A stretch of 64,000 nt of DNA from Roseibium sp. Sym1. GTDB lineage: Bacteria > Pseudomonadota > Alphaproteobacteria > Rhizobiales > Stappiaceae. The stretch spans positions 62,001 to 126,000 of the forward strand of contig NZ_CP114786.1 of NCBI RefSeq assembly GCF_027359675.1, written 5' to 3'. Positions 37,453 through 50,481 of this stretch are shown here, piece by piece. The position numbers were made by a program, and so were the translations under genes. Under the pieces are notes generated by a model that worked only from the letters and a program-made list of their open reading frames with translations, did not search any database and was not told where the DNA came from. Within the stretch, counting starts at the first letter, position 1. The number at the start of each line of letters is the position of its first letter.

Positions 37453-37925
37453 GACCCCATGTTTTACATGAAAATTTTCAAAGTGCGAGTTCAACAGCAG
37501 GAATGGATGCACTTTTTGCCGATTTTCTTAACGAAATCCAATAATCGGTCCGTCATGATTTCGAACCTTGCCCCTTGCAATCAGTTCCAGGAGCGCGAAA
37601 TGGCGGCCTCGAGAAAAAGATCTTGGGAATACATCACCTTGTCGAACGGACACTTCCGCCACGGAACCGCGCTCCAACCGCTGCAGGACCCGAATGCGAC
37701 ACGCGCCACGCCCGAAACCAATTCGTCCACACGGCCTGGCAGTCCCGATGGCGTTATCCATTTTGCGTGTTTCCCGCGCAGAGATGTCTGCTCTGGTGTA
37801 TTCTCGGCGTCAGGTCCCGAAGATCTGATCACCAGAACCGGAATTCACGAGCCTCGCGCTAAATGACAAGCCATCTACTCATACGGGCACATATACTGGC
37901 TCACAAACGGGCCGGAGCCGACCTT
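37453..37925. other. gene-poor region with one possible small ORF
   Basis: 473 bp between divergent genes. A plus-strand ORF of 88 codons (37600-37866) has CCAGGAGCGCGAA before its ATG and its TGA overlaps an ATG at 37863 that is in frame with the downstream binding-protein gene. Its composition is not protein-like and no family is recognised, so I do not list it as a gene. Confidence 0.35.
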
Positions 37926-38726
37926 GTGAGGTCCTGCCTTCTTCTTGTGACAAGGATGTTGCTCGCATCCGCGCTCGGGCTCTCGCTCGCGGTCGGAAGC
38001 GCCCAGGCCCGTGACCTGGTGATCCTGGCAACCCCGGAGGAGCCTTACAAGTTCATCGAGAACGGCGAGTACAAGGGCATCGACATTGAAGTCATCGACG
38101 AGGTGATGCGGCGTCTGGGCCTGTCCTACACGGTGGAACTGATCGAGTCGGGCGCCCGCATCCAGCAGGAGGCCGTGTCCGGCCGCGCCGACATGCTGCT
38201 GCTTTTTTCCAAAAAGCCCGACCGGATGGAGTTCCTGTACTATCCGCAGGAAAGCTACATAGACATCAGCTGGAATTTCTTCATTCGGGCCGCCGACGAG
38301 GGCAAGGTCAAATTCGAGACCTTCCAGGATCTGGGCGGGCTACAGATCGGAATTACGCAAGGTTTTTCCTACACACCGGAGTTTCTCGGTGCCGGCCTGA
38401 ACTTCCAGACCGTGCCACGCAACACGCTCCAGATCGGCATGCTGATGGCCAGAAGGATCGACGCCGTTCCGATGAACACCATCAGCACGCTCTACGAAGA
38501 GAAGAAAGCCGGACGGCTGGACGAGTTGTCCTATCTGCCCAAACCGCTGATCACCAAGCCCTATTACAATGCCTTTGCAAAGGCCTCGAACTACCCGGAC
38601 ATCGAAGGGCTTGTGGCCCGCTATGATGAAACGATCCGGGCGATGAAGGCGGACGGCACGCTGGATGCCATCCTGGTCAAGTATCTCGGCAAACGCCACG
38701 GCAACAAGATCCGCGGCGGTTCCTGA
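37926..38726 (+). CDS. periplasmic solute-binding protein, family 3
   Basis: 266-aa exported binding protein resembling amino-acid or polar-solute receptors. The GTG at 37926 is chosen because GGAG lies 8 nt upstream and it yields a normal signal peptide (CLLLVTRMLLASALGLSLAVGSAQA, cut before RDLVI). Mature motifs: EEPYKFIENGEYKGIDIEVIDEVMRRLGL, SGRADMLLLFSKKPDR, and MKADGTLDAILVKYLG at the end. ATG 37863 is the alternative start. No permease or ATPase genes adjoin. Confidence 0.85.
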   Translation: MRSCLLLVTRMLLASALGLSLAVGSAQARDLVILATPEEPYKFIENGEYKGIDIEVIDEVMRRLGLSYTVELIESGARIQQEAVSGRADMLLLFSKKPDRMEFLYYPQESYIDISWNFFIRAADEGKVKFETFQDLGGLQIGITQGFSYTPEFLGAGLNFQTVPRNTLQIGMLMARRIDAVPMNTISTLYEEKKAGRLDELSYLPKPLITKPYYNAFAKASNYPDIEGLVARYDETIRAMKADGTLDAILVKYLGKRHGNKIRGGS

Positions 38727-38805
38727 ACCTCCCCTTTTAAAGTCCTGCGTCTTTCGGCGATCGTCCGCCGCAAGGAGTCTTGCATTGGCTTCGCGTCATG
38801 ATAAT

Positions 38806-38820
38806 GTTCCCGTTATGTTC
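38806..38820. promoter_or_regulatory. SOS (LexA) box, GTTC-N7-GTTC
   Basis: GTTC (38806-38809), 7-bp spacer, GTTC (38817-38820): the direct-repeat LexA site of alphaproteobacteria. It lies 23 bp upstream of the radical SAM start, suitable for repression of the radical SAM-rnhB unit. Match is exact to the core; regulation is inferred. Confidence 0.6.
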
Positions 38821-38843
38821 TTATTTCGACTCGGATACATCGC

Positions 38844-39983
38844 GTGACGTTCAGGTCTTCCATCAACGAGACAGCCACCATCGCGGAACCGGCGGCCATT
38901 GCCACTGAGGATCTCGCGGTTGCGGAAAGCAGGCGGCGCGGGCGCGCGGCCGGACTCAACAAGAGCGGCCGTTTCGAGCCCCTGGCGCGCGAGAGCTTCA
39001 ACGACGGCTGGGACAGCCTCGACGACCTGCCTCCCCTCAAGACGGAAGTCCAGGAGGAACGCGCCCGCAACATCATCACACGGAACGAATCGCCGGACCT
39101 GTCCTTCGACCGGTCGATCAATCCCTACCGGGGTTGCGAGCATGGCTGCATCTACTGTTTTGCCCGACCCAGCCACGCCTTCATGGGTCTTTCGCCGGGG
39201 CTCGACTTCGAGACCCGCCTGTTTGCCAAGCCAAATGCCGCGCAGTTGCTGGAGCGCGAACTGTCCCGGCCCGGCTACAGCCCACGCGTCATCGCCATCG
39301 GCACCAACACAGACCCGTACCAGCCACTGGAACGCGGTTACAAGCTGATGCGCGAAATCCTGGAGGTACTCGACACCTGCTCTCACCCGGTCGCCATCGT
39401 CACCAAGTCCGCGCTTGTCACACGGGACATCGACATCCTGGCGCGCATGGCGGAGCGAAACCTGGTCAAGGTGGCACTTTCGGTGACAACGCTCGACACA
39501 AAGCTCTGCCGCGCCATGGAACCGCGCGCTTCCGCGCCGCATAAGCGCCTGGCCGCGGTCAAGGCCCTGTCCGAGGCCGGAATTCCGACCTCCGTGATGA
39601 TGGCGCCCGTCATCCCGGCGTTGACCGACAGCGAAATCGAGGCCGTGCTGGAGGCCGCCGCCGGGCACGGAGCCAGCGAGGCCGCCTTCATCCTGCTGCG
39701 CCTGCCCCTGGAAGTGTCCGAGCTTTTTCGGGACTGGCTCTTGCGAGAACGGCCTGACCGCTATCGCCATGTCATGAACCTGATCCGGTCGATGCGCGGC
39801 GGCAAGGACTATGACGCCAGATGGGGCGAGCGCATGCGCGGGCGCGGCCCCTATGCCGACCAGATCGCCAAGCGTTTCGCGCTGGCCGCCAAACGCTTCG
39901 GGCTCAATCTGCGGCGTCGGAAGCTCAGCACGGAGGCATTCGTTCAGCCGCAAAAAGGCGGTGTGCAACTGGACCTCTTCTGA
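38844..39983 (+). CDS. PA0069 family radical SAM protein (SplB-related)
   Basis: 379-aa radical SAM protein. The cluster motif GCEHGCIYCFARPSHAF contains CxxxCxxC (Cys98, Cys102, Cys105). The N-terminal part (RRRGRAAGLNKSGRFEP) and LSFDRSINPYRG are characteristic of the PA0069 group, related to spore photoproduct lyase but with unproven function; a DNA-repair role is suspected. The start is GTG 38844. An SOS box lies just upstream and rnhB 44 bp downstream. Confidence 0.88.
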   Translation: MTFRSSINETATIAEPAAIATEDLAVAESRRRGRAAGLNKSGRFEPLARESFNDGWDSLDDLPPLKTEVQEERARNIITRNESPDLSFDRSINPYRGCEHGCIYCFARPSHAFMGLSPGLDFETRLFAKPNAAQLLERELSRPGYSPRVIAIGTNTDPYQPLERGYKLMREILEVLDTCSHPVAIVTKSALVTRDIDILARMAERNLVKVALSVTTLDTKLCRAMEPRASAPHKRLAAVKALSEAGIPTSVMMAPVIPALTDSEIEAVLEAAAGHGASEAAFILLRLPLEVSELFRDWLLRERPDRYRHVMNLIRSMRGGKDYDARWGERMRGRGPYADQIAKRFALAAKRFGLNLRRRKLSTEAFVQPQKGGVQLDLF

Positions 39984-40027
39984 AGAACCGTCTTGAAGAC
40001 TATGGCAGGCATTGTCAGGGTGCTGAG

Positions 40028-40684
40028 ATGACATTCAGCCCGTCCCTGTTCGATCTGCCCTTTCCCGACCAGCCAGACCTCTCTCTGGAGAGCAAGCACG
40101 CAGCCAGCTTCGGTGGCCGGCTCTGCGGCGTCGACGAGGCCGGCCGAGGCCCGTGGGCCGGGCCGGTGGTCACGGCAGCTGTCATCCTGGACTATGACCG
40201 GGTGCCGGAGGGGCTGAACGATTCCAAGAAGCTGACCGAGGCAAAGCGAGAACAGCTGTTCGTGGCGATCGTGACGAGCGCGCATGTCTCCGTTGCCAGC
40301 GCGTCGCCCGAGACCATCGACCGCGTCAACATCCGCACCGCGACCCTGTCCGCCATGGTGCGGGCGGTCAATCACCTGGCGCTCGTTCCGGACTATGTTC
40401 TCGTCGACGGGCGCGACGTACCGCCCGGACTGAAACAGCCGGGCCAGGCGCTGGTGAAAGGGGATGGCCGGTGCCTGTGCGTCGCCGCCGCCTCCATCGT
40501 CGCCAAGGTGACGCGGGACCGGATGCTGGTGGCCCTGGATCGCGACTTCCCCGGCTACGGCTTTGCGCAGCACAAGGGCTACGGCGTGCCGCAGCACCAG
40601 GCGGCACTGGAAAAACTCGGCCCTTCCCCGCATCACCGGATGAGTTTCAGGCCAGTGCGGCTGGCGGCGGGAGAGCCTTCCTGA
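40028..40684 (+). CDS. rnhB: ribonuclease HII
   Basis: 218-aa endonuclease removing RNA from RNA-DNA hybrids, including misincorporated ribonucleotides. Active-site residues are visible in CGVDEAGRGPWAGPV (Asp36, Glu37), LVDGRD and SIVAKVTRDRM. The C-terminal YGFAQHKGYGVPQH is typical. ATG 40028; 44 bp after the radical SAM gene, likely the same transcript and therefore possibly DNA-damage responsive. Confidence 0.95.
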   Translation: MTFSPSLFDLPFPDQPDLSLESKHAASFGGRLCGVDEAGRGPWAGPVVTAAVILDYDRVPEGLNDSKKLTEAKREQLFVAIVTSAHVSVASASPETIDRVNIRTATLSAMVRAVNHLALVPDYVLVDGRDVPPGLKQPGQALVKGDGRCLCVAAASIVAKVTRDRMLVALDRDFPGYGFAQHKGYGVPQHQAALEKLGPSPHHRMSFRPVRLAAGEPS

Positions 40685-40735
40685 AACCTGGCTCACTGCC
40701 AACCCGGCCTCCTTACCCGATCATCCAGACCTTGA

Positions 40736-41266
40736 GTGTTTGCCGTGACCGCATTCGAAATCACATCCGCGACCCTGGCAGACGCCAGAAGCCTAGCCGC
40801 GTTATCAATCGAGGTCTGGCTTGACACTTACGCACCTGAGGGTGTCTCCGACAGTTTCGCAACTCACGTGCTGGAGACATATGCGCCAGCCGCATTTGCG
40901 GACAACCTGAAGGAACGGCACAAGCATCTGCTGGTCGCCCGTAACAGGGTTGGGCTGATCGGATATGCCCTTTTAGACTTAAGGGCCCAGCCGGTTTCGA
41001 ATAGTTCCGGTACCGCCGAGATTAATACCCTATATGTCCGCCGGCATCACCAGCGGCTGGGGCTTGGACAAAAGCTGTTTGAACGCGCGATGCAGTTGGC
41101 CACCGATGCCGGACAACCCAAGCTGTTTCTCACGGTTTATGAAAAGAACGCCCGTGCCATTGCCTTTTACGAGGCGCAAGGCATGCGGTGCGAAGGCACG
41201 TGGACCTTCCGGTTCGAGGGCGGGGCGGTGCCGAACCTGATCATGACCCGGGAAACGGGTGCCTAA
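40736..41266 (+). CDS. GNAT family N-acetyltransferase
   Basis: 176 aa from GTG 40736 (GTG 40745 is nearly as likely; neither has a strong ribosome site). Acetyl-CoA motif: INTLYVRRHHQRLGLGQKLFERAMQLA, then AIAFYEAQGMRCEGTWTF. The N-terminus (ARSLAALSIEVWLDTY) resembles RimI-like small-molecule or protein acetyltransferases. Acceptor unknown. Convergent with the ATP synthase operon. Confidence 0.85.
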   Translation: MFAVTAFEITSATLADARSLAALSIEVWLDTYAPEGVSDSFATHVLETYAPAAFADNLKERHKHLLVARNRVGLIGYALLDLRAQPVSNSSGTAEINTLYVRRHHQRLGLGQKLFERAMQLATDAGQPKLFLTVYEKNARAIAFYEAQGMRCEGTWTFRFEGGAVPNLIMTRETGA

Positions 41267-41290
41267 ACTCACACGTTTCCCAACAAAAAA

Positions 41291-41313
41291 GCGGCCCCGG
41301 AAGGCCGCTTTTT
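41291..41313. terminator. bidirectional terminator, GNAT / atp operon
   Basis: GCGGCC (41291-41296), loop CCGGAA, GGCCGC (41303-41308), T5 after and A6 before, so it works on both strands between convergent units. Confidence 0.85.
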
Positions 41314-41339
41314 CAGTTCATTTGCTTGAAGCCTGAACC

Positions 41340-41819
41340 TCAGTTCAACCGCTCTTTCACCTGGGCAATGCTCTTGGCCAGAATGTCGTCGGCGACCTTG
41401 TCCTTGACCTTTGCGGCCAGGATGTGCTCGGCCGCGGCAACGGCGATGTCGGCGGCCTTGGCGCGGACTTCGGCGATTGCCTGGCTTTCGGCCTGGGCGA
41501 TCTTGTCTTCCGCTGCCTTGGTACGGCGGGCGATCATCTCTTCAAGAGCCTGGTTGGTTTCAACCGTCAGGCGCTCGGCTTCAGAAGTGGCTTCGGCAAT
41601 GATGCCTTCCGCTTCGCCTTCGGCCTCGTGGCGCTTGCGCTGATATTCCGACAGGAGTTCCTGGGCTTCTTCACGCATCTTGCGTGCTTCTTCCAGGTCC
41701 TTGCGGATGCCTTCGGCGCGGTCGTCCAGGGAAGCCCCGATCTTGCCCGGAACCTTGATGTAGATGATCAGCACGAAGAAGAGAACGAGACCGACCGTGG
41801 CCCAAAATGTAGCGTCCAT
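41340..41819 (-). CDS. atpF: ATP synthase F0 subunit b
   Basis: 159-aa peripheral-stalk subunit with one N-terminal membrane helix (FWATVGLVLFFVLIIYI) and a long charged coiled coil (EARKMREEAQELLSEYQRKRHEAEGEAE). Last gene of the F0 operon; 10 bp after the paired b' gene. Two different b-type chains (b and b') are typical of alphaproteobacteria and photosynthetic bacteria. Confidence 0.94.
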   Translation of the reverse strand: MDATFWATVGLVLFFVLIIYIKVPGKIGASLDDRAEGIRKDLEEARKMREEAQELLSEYQRKRHEAEGEAEGIIAEATSEAERLTVETNQALEEMIARRTKAAEDKIAQAESQAIAEVRAKAADIAVAAAEHILAAKVKDKVADDILAKSIAQVKERLN

Positions 41820-41829
41820 GATCGTCTCC

Positions 41830-42381
41830 TCAGTTCATCGCCGATTTCAGCGCCTTGCTCAGATCGGTCTTGGTCGGAGCCTTGCCCATCAGCTGCTCGA
41901 CGAGCGCTGACGTGGTGTCCCCGGCAATTTCCTCGATCTGGGAAAGGGCCTCGTTCTTGATGCCGGCAATATGAGCTTCCGCTGCCTTCAGCTTTTCGCC
42001 GAGCTCGGTTTCCGCCTTCTCACGGCGAGCTTCCTGCTCGGCCTTGAGCTTGGCCCGCGTGTCATGGGCAATGCCATGCGCCTTGTTGCGGGCTTCGGCC
42101 AGCGCCTGCTCGTAGGCAGCAATCGCCGCGTCGGTCTCTTCCTTCAGGCGGTTGGCCTCGGAAAGATCACCGGCGATGCGGTCCTTGCGGTCTTCCAGGA
42201 TCCCTGCGATCCGCGGCATCGCCACGTTCTTCATGATCCAGTAGAAGAGGCCGAAGGTGATGGCGAGCCACAGCAGCTGGGACGCAAAAGTGGTCGCGTC
42301 GAACGGCGGGAAGCCCGCGCCGTGTTCTGCGGCCGCTTCTGTGATGGCCGCGTGGCCTTCAGTGGTCGTTTCGCCTGCCAT
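41830..42381 (-). CDS. atpG: ATP synthase F0 subunit b'
   Basis: 183-aa second stalk subunit. An extended N-terminus (about 28 residues) precedes the membrane helix (ASQLLWLAITFGLFYWIMKNV), then MPRIAGILEDRKDRIAGDLSEANRLKEETDAAI, the conserved b' dimerisation region. It heterodimerises with b. 83 bp after atpE in the same operon. Confidence 0.94.
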   Translation of the reverse strand: MAGETTTEGHAAITEAAAEHGAGFPPFDATTFASQLLWLAITFGLFYWIMKNVAMPRIAGILEDRKDRIAGDLSEANRLKEETDAAIAAYEQALAEARNKAHGIAHDTRAKLKAEQEARREKAETELGEKLKAAEAHIAGIKNEALSQIEEIAGDTTSALVEQLMGKAPTKTDLSKALKSAMN

Positions 42382-42464
42382 TTCCTGTCTCCTAAATCCG
42401 GCTAGGCGGCGCTGTCAGGGCGCCGCCACCGGAGTCGCATCGATAGTCGCTGCTTGTCGAGCGA

Positions 42465-42689
42465 TTAAGCGAACAGGAGGATCAGAGCAACCAGCAGGGA
42501 GAAGATGCCCAGAGCTTCCGTCACGGCGAAGCCGAAGATCAGGCGGCCGAACTGGCCGTCAGCTGCGGACGGGTTGCGCAGGGCGCCTGCGAGGTAGTTA
42601 CCGAAGATGTTGCCGAGGCCGATGCCTGCGCCGCCCATGCCGAGACATGCGATACCGGCACCGATGTATTTTGCTGCTTCTGCTTCCAT
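42465..42689 (-). CDS. atpE: ATP synthase F0 subunit c
   Basis: 74-aa proteolipid of the proton-translocating ring: two helices joined by the polar loop [10 protein letters not shown]. The glycine ladder [10 protein letters not shown] is in helix 1 and the proton-carrying Glu58 ([10 protein letters not shown]) in helix 2. Second structural gene of the operon. Confidence 0.97.
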   Translation of the reverse strand: MEAEAAKYIGAGIACLGMGGAGIGLGNIFGNYLAGALRNPSAADGQFGRLIFGFAVTEALGIFSLLVALILLFA

Positions 42690-42762
42690 GACACGTGCTC
42701 CTAGATGGTGTTTGCAGATTGCTCACGTACGGCGCTTGTCGGCCGTGTGATTGGGGTTACCC

Positions 42763-43512
42763 TCAGTGTGAAGGATGAATGGCGTCGTTCAGATACATGC
42801 AGGTCAGGACCGTGAAGACATAGGCCTGCAGGAAAGCGACCAGGAATTCCAGCGCCGTCAGGGCGACCGTCATTCCAAGAGGCAGGATGGATCCGAACAC
42901 CCCGACCGCGCCCATGGCGCTGAGGCTGACGACGAAACCGGAAAAGACCTTCAGCGTGATATGCCCGGCCAGCATGTTCGCGAACAGACGAACGGACAGG
43001 CTGATCGGACGCGACAGGAACGAGATCACCTCGATCAGGGTCACAAGCGGGATCAGCGCACCCGGCACACCGCTGGGGACGAAAAGCTTCAGGAATTTCA
43101 TGCCATTGCGCATGAAACCGTAGATGATCACCGTCATGATCACCAGCATCGCAAGTGCGAAGGTCACGATGATATGGCTGGTGATCGTGAAGAAATACGG
43201 GAACATCCCGAAAAGGTTAGCGACAAGCACGAACATGAAGAGGGAGAACACGAGCGGGAAGAAGCGCATCCCGTCCGTTCCCGCGGCACTTCGCAAGGTG
43301 CTTGCAACAAACTCGTACATCATTTCCGAGACCGACTGGATACGGGTCGGCACAAGCCCACGGCCGCTGGTCGAGAAGATCAGGAATGCAGATGTCGCTG
43401 CCACGGTCAAAACCATGAACAGCGAAGAGTTGGTGAAAGAGAAATCCATGCCCCCGACTTCAATCGGAAAGATCTTCTGGATTTGAAACTGATGGATCGG
43501 ATCGTTCGCCAC
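42763..43512 (-). CDS. atpB: ATP synthase F0 subunit a
   Basis: 249-aa membrane subunit forming the proton half-channels. The essential arginine lies in [17 protein letters not shown]. Five to six helices are evident, with the N-terminal [25 protein letters not shown] typical of alphaproteobacteria. 54 bp after atpI and 73 bp before atpE. Confidence 0.96.
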   Translation of the reverse strand: MANDPIHQFQIQKIFPIEVGGMDFSFTNSSLFMVLTVAATSAFLIFSTSGRGLVPTRIQSVSEMMYEFVASTLRSAAGTDGMRFFPLVFSLFMFVLVANLFGMFPYFFTITSHIIVTFALAMLVIMTVIIYGFMRNGMKFLKLFVPSGVPGALIPLVTLIEVISFLSRPISLSVRLFANMLAGHITLKVFSGFVVSLSAMGAVGVFGSILPLGMTVALTALEFLVAFLQAYVFTVLTCMYLNDAIHPSH

Positions 43513-43566
43513 CGGCCAGCCTTCTTCGCTCGTTCATAATCACTGCGCCCGAAGGCGCGACAAAAT

Positions 43567-43959
43567 CTAGTCAGACCTGTCGTTCTGAGCGTCCTTCTCG
43601 CGCTGGATCCTGGCGTCCTGATCCTCGACCACCCCGGCCGATCGCAGAACATTCAAGACACCAGCCGCGAAGCCCAGCAGAAGGAAAACGATCAGCCCCA
43701 GAGGCGACGTCCCAAACCACTGATCGGCAACCCAACCAATCCCGGCCCCCACCAGAACGCCTGCAATGAACTCTGAGGACAGCTTCATTGCCTGCGCATA
43801 TCCGGATGAGCTGCTTTGAGACTTGCGCGCGGCTTTTTCTTCCACCGCCCGAATGTCGTCAAGCTTCCGGTTCAACTGAGCCCGCCGTTCCGACAGACCT
43901 GCTTTCGGGGAACCGTCCGTTCGATCTTCTTCATCGCCGTTTTGCGAAGACATGTTCAT
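43567..43959 (-). CDS. atpI: ATP synthase accessory protein I
   Basis: 130-aa protein with a charged N-terminus (RRAQLNRKLDDIRAVEEKAARK) and two membrane helices (SSEFIAGVLVGAGIGWVAD and PLGLIVFLLLGFAAGVLNV). AtpI aids c-ring assembly. ATG 43957-43959, with GAGG upstream; an internal ATG at 43951-43953 is also possible. It leads the atpI-B-E-F'-F unit. Confidence 0.9.
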   Translation of the reverse strand: MNMSSQNGDEEDRTDGSPKAGLSERRAQLNRKLDDIRAVEEKAARKSQSSSSGYAQAMKLSSEFIAGVLVGAGIGWVADQWFGTSPLGLIVFLLLGFAAGVLNVLRSAGVVEDQDARIQREKDAQNDRSD

Positions 43960-44175
43960 AAGTCCTCAGCCCGCGCCGACATGACAGAACCAACAACAGG
44001 GAGCCCCGTAAGCCGCGCGCACCATAGTCGGCGCCCCCTGCCGTGTCAAGAAGCCATAGGGAAACTCTATCTATCTGAATTAATTAGATAATTTGCCCGT
44101 TCAGGGATTCGGCCAGACCTAAGTTGCATAAGCTTTTCGCGGCAGTGCCGCACCAGATGCACCCACGCTCCCCGG

Positions 44176-47634
<3,459 letters not shown>

Positions 47635-47715
47635 CGGCACCCGCTCCGTGCGGGTGCCTGACAATCGGACCGGAAATCGAGGCAGATCTCGAGGACAGGC
47701 GCGTTGCGCGCCAGC

Positions 47716-48351
47716 CTAGATATTCTCCTCGATGATCTTGCCCATGTCTTCAATCGAAAGCGCCCCCGAGTGCTTCTCGCCATTGATAAAGAATGTCGGC
47801 GTCGAATTCACCCCGAATTCGTCAGATGCACGTTTCTGCTCCGCAACAAGTGCATCCAGCATGCCCTGGTTTGTCAAACACTCGTTGAAGGACTCCTGTG
47901 TATATCCGATCTGTTTGGACAAGTTCGTCAGGGCCGGCAGGAATTCGCCGGAAAGTGCGCCGCTGCGCAGCTGTTCGAACATGATGTCCACAATCTCGAA
48001 ATACTTGTCCGCCGGCGCGCAACGGGCCAGCATGGACATGGCATAGGCCTCATTGTTCAGCGGGTATTCACGGAAAATGAAGCGGACCTTGCCGGTCTCG
48101 ATGTAGTCCTTCTTCAGATCCGGCCAGGTGCGCTTGTGGAAATTGGCGCAATGCCCGCAGGTCATGGACGCATATTCGACGATCGTGACCGGCGCGTTTT
48201 CATCACCCAGAATCTTGTCGCCCAGCGGGCCCGGGATCAGCAATTCTTCCATATCAACGGATTGGGCGAATGCCGGCACAGCCGGAACAAGGCCGAATGC
48301 GGCCGTCGCCAGGGCGGTGGTTTTGAGGAACTGTCTACGGGTCTGTGTCAC
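47716..48351 (-). CDS. DsbA-like thiol:disulfide oxidoreductase with Tat signal
   Basis: 211-aa periplasmic thioredoxin-fold protein. The signal has a twin arginine (TRRQFLKTTALATAAFGL, cleavage near AFAQ), so it may be exported folded through Tat. The active site is CGHC in YASMTCGHCANFHKRTW, the DsbA type, with the cis-proline in NSTPTFFI. The domain follows the short DsbA group also seen as BdbD/DsbG relatives. The start is GTG 48349-48351 with AGGA upstream. Confidence 0.9.
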   Translation of the reverse strand: MTQTRRQFLKTTALATAAFGLVPAVPAFAQSVDMEELLIPGPLGDKILGDENAPVTIVEYASMTCGHCANFHKRTWPDLKKDYIETGKVRFIFREYPLNNEAYAMSMLARCAPADKYFEIVDIMFEQLRSGALSGEFLPALTNLSKQIGYTQESFNECLTNQGMLDALVAEQKRASDEFGVNSTPTFFINGEKHSGALSIEDMGKIIEENI

Positions 48352-48623
48352 AAAGATCGTCCTGTCAAAAGTCTAAAGCGGCACCCGCCGGTGCCCGGAA
48401 GGCCGGTCACCTCAGCGGATAGCCGACACATCGAACTCATGCGTTGGATCGTCCTATCTGCCTTCATCTGAATGCAGGATGAACCAGCTTGTTTCTCTCT
48501 GTGCCCTTTCAGGCAACCGGCGTCAACAAAGCTTATCAAATATGGCAGGAGAGAGGACGATTTGGCGGCCGAGTTCACAGTGATGTTATTGACCCGGCCC
48601 CCGCTGGACGAGGTCCACCTGCT

Positions 48624-49133
48624 TCACGCGGCCTTGTCGCCGTTGCGGGCGATCACCTGGGCACCGAGCTTTTTCAGGGCCTCGCGCAAGCGGTCGTTCT
48701 CAACGCCCTCAAGGTTGGTTTCAAGGCGCTCTTCCTCGCTGCGCGTCAAAGGGCGCAGGGACTTTTTCGGTTCGGGCCGTTTCACCTGGACCGGCTTCTG
48801 CAGGATCTTGATGCGGCCAATGGCGCGCCAGCCGTAAAACGTGTTGATGCGCTCGATCACCTGGGCGCTGTCATGGGACAGCATCAGCGCCGTGGCACCG
48901 TCGGTGTGGACCACGAGAACCGCGGGCTCGGGCGGTGTCTCGGGATCCGTCCGGTCCGGCCTGCGCGGCCAGACCAGGCGTTCGGGCTGAACCCTGGTGC
49001 CGTAACGCTCGCCGACAATGTCCGCCCAGGAGGCAATGATGTCGACGGAGGCAAAGCCCCGCTTGCGGCAAACCGGTGTCATCGCCTTGCCGACCAGATC
49101 GGAAAGCCGCTTCGCCTCTTTTGGCGAGTGCAC
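48624..49133 (-). CDS. DUF721 (DciA-like) protein
   Basis: 169-aa protein of the DUF721 family; some members (DciA) load the replicative helicase in bacteria lacking DnaC/DnaI. The fold-typical segment is ASWADIVGERYGTRVQPERLVWP followed by LVVHTDGATALMLSHDSAQVIERINTFYG. The C-terminus is charged. The start is GTG 49131-49133, since an in-frame stop lies just upstream. Divergent from mutY. Whether it is the true helicase loader is inference. Confidence 0.85.
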   Translation of the reverse strand: MHSPKEAKRLSDLVGKAMTPVCRKRGFASVDIIASWADIVGERYGTRVQPERLVWPRRPDRTDPETPPEPAVLVVHTDGATALMLSHDSAQVIERINTFYGWRAIGRIKILQKPVQVKRPEPKKSLRPLTRSEEERLETNLEGVENDRLREALKKLGAQVIARNGDKAA

Positions 49134-49357
49134 GGGGTTTGCCTTTGGAGCGCTGATGGCCTACCTCCTCATCCAGCCGAACGGTGCGGCGGCCTGCCGA
49201 GCCGTTTCCGGATCAAGGTGTTGTCTCGCAATAGAATACGACAAAATGACGACGAATACTTGTCCCGACCTGATCGCCACACTGTTAACAGCAAAGTTGT
49301 CCCCAGGCTATCCAAGGCTTCGAAATACGTTCACACCAATAGAGCCCGTCTGATCTC

Positions 49358-50431
49358 ATGGTATCTGCTTCTCCCGCCAACCTGCTGCTCGACTGGTATG
49401 ACCGGCACGCCCGGAAGCTTCCCTGGCGCGTTGCGCCCGAAGACCGGAAACTCGGCGAAGTGCCGGATCCCTACCGGATCTGGCTGTCGGAAATCATGCT
49501 TCAACAGACGACCGTGACGGCCGTCAGGGACTATTTCGAGAAGTTCACCCGGATCTGGCCGACTGTCGAGGATCTTGCGTCCTCCCAGGAAGAAGAGGTG
49601 ATGAAGGCCTGGGCCGGTCTCGGCTACTATTCGCGGGCGCGCAATCTGAAAAAATGTGCCGAAACGGTTGCCGCCGAACATGATGGCCGGTTCCCCGAGG
49701 ACGAGACCGAGTTGCGGAAACTCCCGGGCATCGGCCCCTACACTGCCGCAGCCATCGCGACCATCGCTTTCGATCGCCATGCCGCCGTGGTCGACGGCAA
49801 TGTCGAACGGGTGCTGACCCGGCTTTTCCGGATCGAAACCCCACTGCCGGATGCCAAGCCGGAGATCAAGGCACGGATGGCTGATTTGACCCCGCAGACG
49901 CGGCCCGGCGATTTCGCGCAGGCCGTCATGGATCTGGGGGCCACCATCTGCACCCCCAGGCGGCCCGCCTGTGCGCTTTGTCCGTGGCGGGACACTTGCG
50001 CCGTGCAGTCCTCTGGCCTTGCCGAGACCCTGCCGCGAAAAGCGCCCAAGAAGCAGAAGCCGACGCGCTTCGGCGCCGCCTTTGTCGCTGTCGATGAAAA
50101 GACGGGGGCCGTGCTGCTGCGCCGCCGTCCTCCCAAGGGCCTTCTGGGTGGCATGACCGAAGTGCCGGGGACCGAATGGTCGGAGGACTTTGCTTCCGAG
50201 ACCGCGCTTGAATTTGCTCCGTTTCCGGCCGACTGGAAAAGAACTCCCGGCGAAGTCAAGCACACCTTCACCCATTTCCATCTGAGGCTTGACGTGTACC
50301 GCGCCGACGTGCCGGCAGCAGACGCGAAAGCGTCCGAAAAGGGCTGGTGGTCCCCCCCGCAGAGCGTGCAGGAAGAGGCCCTGCCGACGGTGATGCGCAA
50401 GGCGCTTTCCGCGGCGTTCGGCCAGGCTTGA
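49358..50431 (+). CDS. mutY: A/G-specific adenine DNA glycosylase
   Basis: 357-aa repair enzyme removing adenine opposite 8-oxoguanine. Catalytic Glu45 is in IWLSEIMLQQTTV, the helix-hairpin-helix in LRKLPGIGPYTAAAI, Asp146 in VVDGNVERV, and the [4Fe-4S] ligands in a CX6CX2CX5C pattern (CTPRRPACALCPWRDTC). The C-terminal NUDIX-like domain (FVAVDEKTGAVLLRRRPPKGLLGGMTEVPG) reads the oxidised guanine. All parts are intact. Confidence 0.97.
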   Translation: MVSASPANLLLDWYDRHARKLPWRVAPEDRKLGEVPDPYRIWLSEIMLQQTTVTAVRDYFEKFTRIWPTVEDLASSQEEEVMKAWAGLGYYSRARNLKKCAETVAAEHDGRFPEDETELRKLPGIGPYTAAAIATIAFDRHAAVVDGNVERVLTRLFRIETPLPDAKPEIKARMADLTPQTRPGDFAQAVMDLGATICTPRRPACALCPWRDTCAVQSSGLAETLPRKAPKKQKPTRFGAAFVAVDEKTGAVLLRRRPPKGLLGGMTEVPGTEWSEDFASETALEFAPFPADWKRTPGEVKHTFTHFHLRLDVYRADVPAADAKASEKGWWSPPQSVQEEALPTVMRKALSAAFGQA

Positions 50432-50481
50432 AGATAAACCTGTCCCGGCTCAAGAAAACAGTTGCGGAAACCGCCGTTTGG

